A stretch of 64,000 bases of DNA from Ypsolopha sequella (lineage: Eukaryota; Arthropoda; Insecta; Lepidoptera; Ypsolophidae). The notes under the pieces are model-generated. The model saw nothing but the letters and a program-made list of their open reading frames with translations. It did no database searches and was not told the origin of the DNA. Positions 30,249 through 42,400 of the stretch are shown here, piece by piece (the first letter of the stretch is position 1; the number at the start of each line of letters is the position of its first letter). The stretch lies in NCBI GenBank assembly GCA_934047225.1, contig OW203986.1, forward strand, positions 16,371,221-16,435,220, given 5' to 3'. The position numbers were made by a program, and so were the translations under genes.

Positions 30249-32242
30249 CAAGAAAGAGTCAAGTTTGGGCTTGGGGCTCAGAGCAGTCCCAGGCTTTCGA
30301 AGAACTAAAAAAGTTACTTACCACTGCACCGATACTGGTTCAGCCTGATTTCAACAGCCCCTTTATTCTGCGTACAGATTCGAGCAACTACGCCGTGGGC
30401 GCAGTCTTGCTACAGGGAGAAGGCAAGGACGAAAGACCAATAGAATACGCCAGTCGACTCCTTAACAATGCCGAACGCAATTACTCTACGACAGAGCGTG
30501 AAGCACTTGCTGTCGTTTGGGCGGTCGAACGTTTTCGCTCTTACCTTGACGGCCAACCTGTTGTTATCGGAAGTGATCATCAACCGCTGCGTTGGCTGCT
30601 CACCTTAAAAACGCCAACCGGTAGGTTAGCCCGTTGGGCCTTGAAGCTCCAGTCCTTCGATATCAAGTTCGAATATACACCAGGAAAAGCTAACGTGGTA
30701 GCAGATACACTGAGCAGGCCTATTTGCTCCAATGAAAGTCGTGACAGCTGCGGCGTTTGCTCCATCATTTGTGATCTGCCCACGAAGTCACCTGACCAGC
30801 TGCGACAGGAACAGCTATCCGATCCAGAAGTGGTTAAAATCGTAAAAGATCTTGAAGGTTCTGATGAGGTTGCAATGGATAGGTGGTATGAAAGAGGATA
30901 CCTTATGAATCAAGGTGTACTGTATCGGTACAACCCTGACTCAGAGTCTGAGTCCCCACAACTGGTGATTCCTGCTGATCAAGTAGCTACTATTCTAAAA
31001 GAGTTACATGATTCGCCGTTAGCCGGCCATCCAGGAATCGACCGAACCTACCAAAAGGTAGCGCAATTATATTATTTTACAGGGATGCGGAGAATCATTA
31101 CTGACTACGTCAAGGCCTGCATCCACTGTCAACGAAACAAAGCAACCAATGCCAAACCACCTGGTCTCCTCCAGACCCCGGTAATGAACCAAAGGAACGA
31201 GGTACTTGCGATAGACCTTTTCGGACCTCTACTGGAAGCAAACCAGGGGGAGCGTTGGATTCTACTAGTTGAAGACACAGCGACGAGGTGGACAGAATTG
31301 TTCGCTCTAAAAGACGCAACTGCGGAAGCATGCGCTCGTGTCCTTATCGAAGAGTATTTCATGAGATTCGGCTTGCCTCGCAGAGTCATATCGGACAACG
31401 GTGTTCAATTTGTATCTGCAGTTATGCGCCAATGCATGGCAGTCTTGGATATAAAGCAAAACCTCGTACCACTGTATCATCCAGAAGCAAATCCTGCAGA
31501 AAGGAAAAACCGTGACCTGAAGGCAATGCTAGCGCAACTCGTGGGAGAAGACCACACCTCCTGGGTAGAAAAGTTGCCGATGATCCGTTTCGCCTTGAAT
31601 GGTGTAAAATGCCGAACTACTGGTATGTCACCGGCTTATTTGACTTTTGCCCGAGAAATGAGGGCTCCCACAGAAGTCACCCACGACCTTCGTGCAATAT
31701 TAGATAAAAACAATTTTATTCCCCAGATAACACCGTACCTGAGGAGATTTACTAACACTCTTCCAGCTATTCGTGAGCGTGTTGAGATCCAGCAAGACAA
31801 AATCAAGGAGTACGCTGACAAGTCCCGACGACCTGCAGATACCTTTCATGTTGGTGACCTAGTTCTATTAAAATCGCACGTGCTTAGCAATGCAGCGAAG
31901 AACGTAACGGCAAAGTTCGCCCCGAAGCGCGATGGTCCTTACTGCATCTCAGAGAAGATAAGTCCCACGACTTTTACTTTGACACATGTGGATCAGCCAA
32001 ATACAATCCTTGGTAAATACCACGTTCGGGATCTTTCCATCTACATCAAGAACGCCAACACCTCACCACCAAAACCCGTGATTCCAAAGAGGAAACGAGG
32101 ACGCCCAGAGAAAAAGAAGGAAGTCCTAGTCCAGGAGCGAGGACGTTCTCCTGAACTAGAGGGGGAGTATATAGCAAACCGGCCTTCCGTACTGCCACCT
32201 AGAGCCTCTCGCGGTAAACCTCCAGTGCGCTTTACTGATTAA
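30245..32242 (+). CDS. Gypsy RNase H and integrase
   Basis: 665-aa open frame. It begins at the connection after the absent RT palm (WGSEQSQAFEELKKLL), then RNase H (ILRTDSSNYAVGAVL, YSTTEREALAVVWAVERF, IGSDHQPLRWLL, NVVADTLSRP). Then the integrase HHCC zinc finger (HDSPLAGHPGIDRTY, CIHCQRNK), the DDE core (AIDLFGP, VISDNGVQF, PEANPAERKNRDLKAML) and a GPY/F-type end (KRDGPYCISEKISPTTF). All three acidic positions appear present. The frame runs about 70 bp into the 3' LTR. No chromodomain or env follows. Confidence 0.92.
   Translation: MTRKSQVWAWGSEQSQAFEELKKLLTTAPILVQPDFNSPFILRTDSSNYAVGAVLLQGEGKDERPIEYASRLLNNAERNYSTTEREALAVVWAVERFRSYLDGQPVVIGSDHQPLRWLLTLKTPTGRLARWALKLQSFDIKFEYTPGKANVVADTLSRPICSNESRDSCGVCSIICDLPTKSPDQLRQEQLSDPEVVKIVKDLEGSDEVAMDRWYERGYLMNQGVLYRYNPDSESESPQLVIPADQVATILKELHDSPLAGHPGIDRTYQKVAQLYYFTGMRRIITDYVKACIHCQRNKATNAKPPGLLQTPVMNQRNEVLAIDLFGPLLEANQGERWILLVEDTATRWTELFALKDATAEACARVLIEEYFMRFGLPRRVISDNGVQFVSAVMRQCMAVLDIKQNLVPLYHPEANPAERKNRDLKAMLAQLVGEDHTSWVEKLPMIRFALNGVKCRTTGMSPAYLTFAREMRAPTEVTHDLRAILDKNNFIPQITPYLRRFTNTLPAIRERVEIQQDKIKEYADKSRRPADTFHVGDLVLLKSHVLSNAAKNVTAKFAPKRDGPYCISEKISPTTFTLTHVDQPNTILGKYHVRDLSIYIKNANTSPPKPVIPKRKRGRPEKKKEVLVQERGRSPELEGEYIANRPSVLPPRASRGKPPVRFTD
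32158..32169 (+). promoter_or_regulatory. Polypurine tract
   Basis: AGAGGGGGAG directly before the 3' LTR, where plus-strand synthesis is primed. Confidence 0.75.
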
Positions 32243-32503
32243 AAGCGCATGCGTGCACCGCCTTACCGCCGTGTCGCTAGCGTTGCTCACACGCCGGTCA
32301 GGCAGTCTGAGAGAGACCACACACACAGCTTGTAAGCAACCACACGCGCGCGCTAATCGAATCCCACGTAAAATAAGTTATCGTAGTTTAGAAGCCCTAG
32401 ATTAGTTCAGATTTGTGAAACCTTTGAATAGACGCTTTATTGTGAACTGATCTCTGTGTTTTCTTCGTTAAAAACTCAATCCATGGGAGAAACCCCTCTC
32501 ATA
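32170..32503 (+). repeat. Gypsy 3' LTR, intact (334 bp)
   Basis: Starts tatagcaaaccggcc, ends cccctctcata, followed by the ATCT duplicate. It lacks the hAT insert and so shows the ancestral LTR. The 5' and 3' ends do not carry the common TG..CA; start position may be off by one or two bases. Confidence 0.9.
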
Positions 32504-32507
32504 ATCT

Positions 32508-33010
32508 AATAATAAACATAAGAAGTAAAATTATTCATTTACCTATTTCGAAACAATAATAACTGCAAGTCGGCGACTACAAGACTTGGACGAATAAACC
32601 AGCTACAAGACGAATATCTTGGAGAGGCATTTGAGAATGTTTAAACTTTAAAAGTCTGGTTATTCCCAGATGCCCCCTCCAAGTTTGGATCCTTCAGGCG
32701 AGGCTCAGGTGGTCTCTTTATCGCGCGCCTGTTACAGTACTACTACTTTTATAAGTTACATCGACTATCTGTAACATGACACCTTGATGCATTATAGAAT
32801 ATTGTTTTTGCCTTATTGCCGCCTTTTGTTTCTACCATTGTGCTTACATATACCTAGTATACATACCTCTCGCATTTATAAAAAATAAATCATTTATATA
32901 AAAAGTCATAAACAGTGAAATTTTGTTTTTGATAAAAGGTATCCAATAATACATATTAGAAGTAAAATTATTCACCTACCTATTTCGAAACAATAATAAC
33001 TGCAAGTCAA
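32508..33010. repeat. Right half of the split repeat and its second copy
   Basis: 'agaagtaaaattattca' and 'tttcgaaacaataataactgcaagtc' occur at about 32520-32570 and again at 32955-33008. The second copy is continuous with the sequence seen left of the gypsy element, so it represents an unoccupied site. The intervening 32600-32860 is unremarkable. Confidence 0.7.
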
Positions 33011-33182
33011 TCATCGGCGACTACGAGAGGAAAATTTTGGAGGTGGCATCTAGGAGTAAAGGCGGCATCTGAGAATGCTTGGAGGGGCATCTGGGAATAA
33101 AGGATCGTAGTGACCCTGCGCAACATAGAATGTATAGGGGTTGATAAAATAACGGCCAAGACGAAAACTGTCGCTAATAGTT

Positions 33183-33188
33183 TTTATT
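33183..33188 (-). promoter_or_regulatory. Poly(A) signal candidate, HMG-like gene
   Basis: AATAAA on the minus strand, 23 bases after the stop at 33211-33213. Confidence 0.5.
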
Positions 33189-33210
33189 TAAAAAGCCGCG
33201 GGCAAAAGCT

Positions 33211-33415
33211 TTAATATCTTAATTCATTTTCACATTTCAGCCTGTATAAATCTTTTGACGATAGGCTTCGCAGGTATGTTTCATATTTCTGAATATAATC
33301 CATTTTTAAAGAGAATAATGCCTTACTATAATTATTCTTTTGGAGCTGTGGCAAAGCTTTCCAATGTGTTTCATCTAGTTCTGAATTCAATAATTGGAAG
33401 AGTTCTCGTTGATTC
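33211..33415 (-). CDS. HMG-like gene exon 6
   Basis: Acceptor TTTATTTCAG. Encodes NQRELFQLLNSELDETHW through SLSSKDLYRLKCENELRY and TAA. Confidence 0.78.
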
Positions 33416-36400
33416 CTGAAATAAAAACGATTGACTGTGTCTGTAAATAATGTCTTTACATAAGATACAGTCGCGGATTTTCAAACGTGAAAGATGTCAC
33501 CCCTTCACTGCCTCCATGCTATTATTGAAGGTCAGAGTATACCCCGTGCAGGATTCTAAAAATTGCAAGGGTCGAAGAGTTATTCCAATAAGCATCTACC
33601 TTCTTTGAGGCGGAATGGAAGCGAGTGAAATAAATAATCGCGTCTCGCGAGGTGCTTTTGCTTCATCTGCTTTTAGTTATTTCAATAAATTTAACTCCTG
33701 TCCCTGTAGGAAAAATTTTACTTACCGATTGTCTACCCAACAGAATCGAGTAAAGTATGTAGATTTAGGAGTCAGGAAAGTTGGGTAGATAATATTTATA
33801 GAACCGGGAAATCCCATTCCCGAAAATACCGGGAAAACCCGATAATTTCATGGTGAATTTCGAACTTTATCCAAAGCCTTTGTTTAGTGCTACCTTTATT
33901 TCATTTATCTGGACAATGTTAGTTTTATCCATCGACCGGGCATTAACCGTAACATGTATACTTAATCAAGCCTGTCTTTGGAGAGGGGGGCCACTTAATG
34001 ATATAAACTTCTTATGTTTGCTCAAGACGAGGCCTTCCTTAGGCGCACAGCGGCTTTGCAATTATAACCCGTAGACTAACTTTCATAAAGTTGAAAATCA
34101 CGTGCTCCAAAATGCGCGCAAAACGATTCAGAACGAGTCTAATTTTAAGATTAAAATCGACTAAAATTACAATATTGCATTTAAGTCATTTTTGAACTTA
34201 CAACGGGTAATAAAAAAGATTTTCGTATTGATAGTAAAATATGACACATAAAGATCAAATGGATTAAACACAAAACCAAAAAAACACTCAAAAAGAGAAT
34301 ATTTTTAAAAAATATAACCTTACTGGCGAAAGTTTTCCAATTAGGTAACGCTACATACAAAGGCAAGATAAAGGTGTGAAAAAAAAAATATATAAGTTTC
34401 ATATTGATTGCGTCTGTGGTAGATTAGTGTATAATCATTCAAAAACTGTTGAAAAAGGAAGGCCTCCTCTTAATACCCATACCCAACGAGTTTATTTGAC
34501 TTACGTTACTTTAGGAGGTTCTGGTGGAGAAATCTTCTGACAATCAAAAGCTTGGTCACTCGTATAAAATTGTTCAGATGCTGGGTTGTCTGTTGTCCCG
34601 TCCATGCTGTAAGTAACATGATATAAATATAAAGATTCACCATACCACAAAATAGTATAAAAATATTCTTAGTGGTAGGGGAGCCCAGCGGGCTAAAAAA
34701 ATATCATAATCAGGGCGAAAAAGCGATAGCTACACAGATGGAGGCTGATGGGAGATTACTGAAAATATATATGATAAGTTCCAGATAGGGGGCTTTTGCA
34801 CAGATTTCATTTCTGGTATTCATTTGTATAGTTTTCTTAGAAATTTTTCGAGAAATTGGCAAAAAAATCAAATATGAAAAGCAATAAAAAAAATAGTCAG
34901 ATGAAGTTTATTTAATGTCATGTCAATTTATATCATGAGAATTCAATAGGCACTTTTAAACTGATGATGTAGAACTCATTTCTGGTATTTGTTTTTGTAG
35001 TTGTAATAGAATACAATAGAAATTTAGCCAAAAATTTAATTATTCTGATTTTTGTTTTTCAGCCTTCATATTTTCTTGACTGGGATATAATTTGCAATAA
35101 AATTAGTCAGATACCAAAACCGGAGGTTGGCCCCGTGCACAAGTGGTTTCATTGTTTGTATATATCGGAAAATTTTATGTATTTGAAAAACACATTGTTT
35201 TTTTTAGAAACTTGAAAAGAAAATCAGCATGACAATTCGTCAAAAAACCAACAAAAATGGCATTATTTTTATTTAAAACTCGTCATTATAATCTTCTTCA
35301 GAGTAATAAATATCGTCTTGTACACTGTCATCATTGCCTGAAACTTCTGCAATGTCATCAAGCCTTCAGGCACATAGCTCCCTTCTATTCAAACTCGCTG
35401 ATATTTTGCATATTTTATTTGCCATCCGTTGCTTTCAGGCGAGGTATTTAAAGGATATGCTATTTCGGGCTTGTTCCATAATTGACATACAAAATTACAT
35501 CTTTTTAACTTTTGCGAAAGAGCGTTTTTTGTTGGTGGGTATAAGGAAGGGTCTGAATTCTTGGTGTTTTTAAAGATATTTTGCCATTCTTTGGGCTCAT
35601 TAGCACTTAAAAACTTTTTTGTTCGAGCCATATTAATATCATTGCCTCTTTCTCCATACATTGAGCAAGTAAGAATCTTAACAGATTCTGTAGAGATCGT
35701 CTCGTTGCTCCCAAGATTTTCAAAAGCACTCAATTTCAAGCAATTTTTGATAAATGATTGGAAACAGTTACATGAAACAAATGAATTAAGAGTTCCAGAA
35801 AGACATTTATACATCCATCTGCGTAGCTATATCCATCTGCGTAGCTATCGCTTTTCCGCCCTGATTATTATATTTTTTTAGCCCGCTGGGCTCTCCTACC
35901 ACAGAGCTTCATGATTAGTTTTAACGAAAATATATGTATATATTAAGCATATAATTAAATAAATTATTTTTATCTTATAATTATTCTGAATAATTTGTAC
36001 GGTGCGCACGCGAATTTCAATTTTACTGAAGTCATTCTTCGGGTTATATAGCAAAGCCGCTGTGCGCCGACGCAGAGGAATGAAAGTTTTGTTTTAACTT
36101 CACTTACTCCACATTTGATTTTTCTTTGTCGTCATTATCATTATTTTGGTCAGTTACAGATTCCATTGTTACCTCATCATCACATATCACATCGTTTGGC
36201 ACTTCTTTGTCAGTCCTGTAAGAAAATATTGTCTTGTATGTAAGTAATGTGAAATTTTATTAGTTTAATGACATTATAAAACTAAAATTAAGTTGGAGGG
36301 TGAAAGTTACGGATTTCTTAATGTTTTTGTTGTTTGTGTTCTAATACTAGCCTGCATACCAAATATTAGCAAATTCAAATTGAAATAGTTTATTTTGCAA

Positions 36401-39400
36401 AGTAGGTTTATAAAATACACGTTTCACAAGTCAAAATGTAATCTTATATAATAAAAATATATGTAATAAAATAATAAATGTACATGAACTAGATTAAACG
36501 TTTATTAAATTTATGTAGCAATATATATATTAAAATTATAGGTAAAATATATATTATACAAGGTGAAATCCAATCAACCGCCCGAACCCACACCGGAGAC
36601 CCAGCCAGGGACCAGGAACAAGGTTCAATGATCACCAACCGAGCCCCCAGCACGAATAGCTTTCTAGGACTTTGAACATTTTGATGAACATGAGTTAGTG
36701 AATGACGAAATCGATGTTTTTAGGTATTAATAAAATCCAAGGTAAGTATAAAAGCTTGGCAAATTGAATTTAGCGTATTTCATAAGTCTGCTAACTACAT
36801 CTTATCTTGTCATAACTTTACTTACGTCAAATTTGATTTTTCTTTGTCGTCATTATCATTATTTTGGTCAGTTAAAGATTCCATTGTTACCTCATTGTCA
36901 AATATCACATCATTTGGCACTTCTTTGTCAATCCTGTAAAAAAGTGTATTGTCTTGTTTTATTAGCCATATAAATAAACAAACATACAAGGTGGCGCAAA
37001 AGTAATTAATGAACCTTTTTGATTTAGTAATGAATGACACTTTGCTATATTAAGTAATTTAGGCAAGTGCAAGTCGGATTTGCGCACAAATGGTTCCGTA
37101 ACACACACATCACTGGTACGGAACCCTAAAAACATGGTGAATTACAACAATATAGATGTCATAGCAAAATTAAGGCGACACAAACAAAACGCTAAAATGG
37201 CAGCGCCTGACAAACAATTCGCGGCTGCCGCTGAGTACGGAACTCTAATATCCTAAACGCTACATTTTTCCTGTAATCACCTATTACTGTGATTTTTTTC
37301 ATATTCTTCGGTCTTCTTGTTTCGGAGATAAGGAGGGGGGGGGGGGGGACATGATAACGTTAAAAATGCTACTTTTTTGAGTTGTATTTGTATGGGGACC
37401 GGCCTTGGGTTAAATTTTTTATTTTATTTTATTATTTGCCTTAGACGTGTTCTGTGAAAATTTCAACTGGCTACCTATAACGGCTGAAGTTGTAGACCCC
37501 TGTGTCCGACATACAGACAGACAGACAGCGGAGGCTTAGTATAGGAACTAAGGCGGAGATAAGGGGGCGGGGGGGGGGCATTTTATTCCCGGAGGACGAT
37601 TCCTACGTTTTCGTTGATTCGTAGGAATCGTCCGGAGGCCAAACAGTACCAAGCGGCGAGGCCGGAGGCCAACCTGTGAGGCCGAAGGCCGAACCGAGTA
37701 TAAACGAGGCCGATGAACGAACATACAATATCCGATCAATTTTTTTTCGAAAAAGTGTCAAAATCCCTATCGGTTGTCAAAAAGTGTCAAATTTGACAGT
37801 GGATTCGTAATCAGCGACCCCACTTGCTCCTGGATACCGAGTTTCAAGCGAATCGGAGCACTTTTTTGGACATGTCAAAAAAATGTCAAAACATGTCAAA
37901 TGTCAATTTTTTTATGCGGACGGGTAACCCTCGGCGAACCGATCACTAAAGTCGAAACCGCAACTCGCTAGGACTTACGGTTCGGTAGATATGGCCAATC
38001 AAAGTTCTGGTAAAAAAAAATTTTTTTTTTCGACTTTTTTTCATTTTATTTTATTTTCAGAAAGATCTCGTCGAGCCCTTTTCTTAGAGTACCATGAACA
38101 TGGGTCTAGCTTCAGCCGTTTGGGAGATACGGGCCGTTAAAGTTCTGACACCGGGGGGGGGGGGGGGGGGGGCTAGATCTCGGCGAGACCTTTTCTTAGA
38201 CACCCATCAACATGGGTCTAACTCAAGCCGTCTAGGAGATACAGGCCGTTAAAGTTTTGACATAAAAAAAAAAAAAAACTTTTTTGGCACCCTTACTTAA
38301 GAAAAAAAAAAACCCATCCCTAGTGACCGGGGACATCCCTAGGAACTGCGCCCGCTCGCGCTTCGCGCTCGCGTGCTTGTTCGGCAGCCCTACGCACTCC
38401 TAGAAGTCAACTAAGATGGCTGCCGGCGGGCGCATGCCATCAAAGAAATGCCGACAGGCGTGCGGCGACGCGGCAGCTACAAAGGAACGAGCCGAAGCCA
38501 AGGCAAAATAACGGTAGCCGTTATTTAACCGCAACCGCAACCCGAAATGACGTCAAACCTAAATTTTACGGTTGCCCTTATTTATCGGTTGGGCAATTAA
38601 AGGCAACCGAAATACAACGGTATGACGTCAAACCGATTCATTACGGTTGCCTTTATTTTGTGGTAGAGCAATCCCTGCCTATAGGTTTTCATGGTGAGCA
38701 AATTATGTAAAATGTAGTTAACTTTTTTTTCACGTAGTTTGATTTTTTCACAGCACCATGCCAGCCGTAAACTTCTTTAGGAGGGAGGTATCAGCTTCAA
38801 CTTGATATCCCATACAGGCCCGAGCAAGAGTCTTGACAGACAAACGGACAACAAAGTGATCCTATAATACGAGTATAAGGGATCCGTTTTCTCATTTTGA
38901 GGAACGGAACCCTAAAAATGACCGAATTTCAACAGTTTTGCCAACGCGCAGGCATCATACACCGATCCATCCCCATAGGTCCTATCCATAGACAATAAAC
39001 TACCCCAAAGACGATTATTGTTCAATTTTTAGCGTACAATTAATTCTGTCAACTAGCAGAGGTATGAGGAAGCGGGGTACTGCAATGCAATCCTATTGGC
39101 CCTACCAAGGTCATTCCGTCATAAGTAACATAGCAATACTTTGTACAATTAGGGGCGGGACAGGTTTATTTAAAACACGATATATTTTTTCGATATTATT
39201 TTTGTGTATGAATTATTTTATTTTATCGACTTTTACCTTTTAGTTTCTTTAAATGATTGTATTACAATAATCCTTTATTAGGTATCGATAAATCAGTCAC
39301 AGATTCAAAATCCAAACACGGAAGTGTGAGGTTGATCCTGAGAATATGTATTTTAGACATGATAGGTTTCTCATAAGATTCTAATAAAATACAAAAGAAA

Positions 39401-42400
39401 AATGAAGGGTTTTATACATTTTTAATTGACACACAAAAACGTTTAAATAATAATACATACCTCTATAATATGTTAAACTTGTTTTAAAGGCTTATATATA
39501 AATATACGTGCCTTTAATAATCCACAAGAATCAATAAGTATGTACTAATGAGATTGAGTGCTCTATAAATTCATACTCTATCGTTAACGACTGGACAAAA
39601 TAAACGAAACAAAAATACTACAGTGCACAAGAGAGTACGAGACAGATTGAAAGACATCAACGGGATGCGCAAGCTTCGATTTCGATATACCAGTTCAAGT
39701 TGAACCGTAAGGATTTTGTAAAATCTTTGTATTAAATATTTACGTAATTTTCTATTAAAATATAAATGCATTCCTTTTAAAGTTCTTTTTGTTATTGATT
39801 TTTCAAAACCATTTAACTGCAAAAGTAGCTATTTTAACCTACTTATTACATTTTTTACGATTTTCTTTCATAGAAACTGAGAACGCGGTTCTGTATCAGA
39901 GATCAGACACTGGTTTTGAATCAGCGGCCTTTATATCGGCTCGATTAGTAAAATGTGTTGTTAGAAATCGGTGACGGTACGGTAGTTTGTCAATGGTCCT
40001 ATCCTAATAGCATTTGAAAAGAATAGTATGAACATTGTTGGTTACCTTGTTGTTATTTTCTTCTTCAATGGGTTGTAATCAACAGCTGTTGATAAGTATT
40101 CGGCAACTTTAGTATGAAATGGTGCTGCCAGCTTATTATATTTGTCAGTAATGAGTTTCTTGTCATCAGGATCCAGCGCTAGCCATGAACGGGCACCTTC
40201 ATTGTATATCAACCTCATCTGAGAGAATTAACGGATAATGGTATCGATTCGGCGCAACACAACTTAACTTATTTGACAGGACTAACCTTAATTTGAGCGT
40301 CCTGGCTTTGTCTGTTCGATACAGAAAGAAAAAGACAGAACGGTTAAATTAAGTTTAGTCTTGTCAAATAAGTTAAAACGTGTTTACCCGAATCGGTGTT
40401 AATAAAAATTTTTAAAAGAGTTAATTTCTATAGAACCTTCGATCATATATGAATGATCAAGTATGTTCGAAGTATAGAACGCAAATAATATACCACTGAG
40501 AAGCTGTTATAGAGGTTCGTTGTCTTAAGAGCGGTTTCGCAGCCGGATTGTGAAAAACCCGCCATTTTCTAATTAATCGAAACAGAACAATTAAATTCAA
40601 AGTTCAGTCAATAGTTATTCAACAAAACCTTATTTTATAACTTAATAAGTAAAATAACGCAAGTGACTTTATATACAAGGTGAATTTGTGAACATCGTCC
40701 AAATTCATACTTGAGCCTTAGTAAGTGATCAGCATCATGTACCAATAACGATTTTTGTAAAATTCATAAAATGAAATTTCGACTCCCCATAGTGATTCAC
40801 TCAGGACTGGGAGCGAATTACTATGGGAAGTCGAAATTTCATTACACAAATTTCACAAAAATTGTTATCGATTCATGATGCTGATCACTTAATAAGCCTC
40901 CAGTATTAATTTGGACGATGATGAAAAAGTTACCTTGTATAATTATTATAACTAAACGAAAATTTAACTCTCGTCGATCTTCCGCGAGTACAATACCTGG
41001 TTACTCAGTTCTGTAACTATGAAAAACCCTAATAATAGTCCCAAAAGAAAGTTTATACACATGGTTATAAAGTGTATATGGTTAGCTTACTGCATAAACG
41101 CAAAAAAACTGAGGTTTGCGAGGGCTATGTCAATCGATAGCCTAGCTTCTGAGAATTTAGTCACTAGGAGGTTTTCTTGTGGGCACGAGCGGGCGGACCG
41201 CGCTTTCAGTGTGCTGACATTTTATAAGTGCCCTGAAAAACCGGCCCAGAGGGCCTATTATGTATCTCTAGTTGCCTTCTGGACTGGGTGTCTATCATCA
41301 AAAACATAGATATACTATCGAATTCCGATTTCCTAAGGATATGTTCGCACTTGAAGTGACGACACAGATTGTTAATAGTTCAATACCCACTAAAGGCAAT
41401 TTTGAAATTTCAGGTTTTATCTACGTTTTTGATGATAGGCACCTCGTTCAGTTGGCAACTAAAGATACAGAATAGGGGGGCTGTGCATGTCGGACCACGC
41501 GCAGTGTAGGGTTCCGTAGTTGCCCTGGACAATATCCTGACTTCTTCACCAAGTACATTTTATAAGTTTGTCAACTAATATAGATCGCGCCAAACTTCTA
41601 GAACGCTCGGAAGTTGCTCTTCCCAAGAACGGCCCATACATTTTGTTCCTGCTGATGCGAATCACCCCGTGTTTAGAGGGGACTAAATGTTTGGCGCGAT
41701 CTGTACTCGTTAACTTAATGAAGCCTACTTAGCTGTGATAGTTTTCCTTTTAATTTCGTTATGTATACTACTGTCGTGATTTTTTTCACGTCTCCAAATA
41801 AAACCGTTTCGCTGTCAGGGGGGGGGGGATACTCGACTCTAACAAAAATTAACACTTTTAAGCTTAATATTTCGCAAACGGAACCCTGGATCGAAAAATG
41901 GTCTCCTCACACTCCCAATATTTTTAAATTACCTATCCAACGACACCCAACACTAGACGAGAAAAAAAATCGTCCCCACTTCACGTGTAGGAGAGGTACC
42001 ATAAAAATCTTTTTCAAAATTTTACTGTACCATTTTATCGGCGTAATAAATATGTACACCTATGCCAAGTTGTAGCTTTCTAGTACTAATAGTCTCTAAG
42101 CTAAGCCACGGACAGACAGACAGACAGACGGATATGGCGAAACTATAAGGGTTCCTTGTTGTTGACTACGGAACCCTAAAAAGGTGATACAGCGAAAGAG
42201 AACGGTTTTTTTGCAGTTATTATGTTTTGCATACCTTAAATGTGCGCCAAGTGTCCCCTTCATTCGAAAACAGATTAAAAAGTTTAAAAAGACCGCTTTA
42301 GCACTTTTGACACAATTCTCCTTCAACCCTTGTGAATTAAAAAGAATATGGTGGGTATGAGTGTGGTATATGGAACTCAGAACAAGTATGGAATAACCAT

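Larger units (their letters stand above)
26534..32503 (+). mobile_element. Ty3/gypsy LTR retrotransposon, defective
   Basis: 5970 bp between ATCT direct repeats (26530-26533 and 32504-32507). Order: 5' LTR, tRNA-Lys-like primer binding site, gag in two overlapping frames, a diverged linker with short repeats, protease, RNase H, integrase, polypurine tract, 3' LTR. There is no env. The reverse-transcriptase palm with its YxDD box is absent, so the copy cannot act alone. The LTRs match closely over their shared parts, which suggests a fairly recent insertion, but the 5' LTR has three extra insertions. Family assignment rests on the RNase H-then-integrase order and the GPY/F-type C-terminus. Confidence 0.92.

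Noticed and set aside
36985..37010. Mariner-like end (aggtggcgcaaaagtaatt)
   Set aside because: Only one end is visible and no partner inverted repeat was found, so no element boundary can be given.
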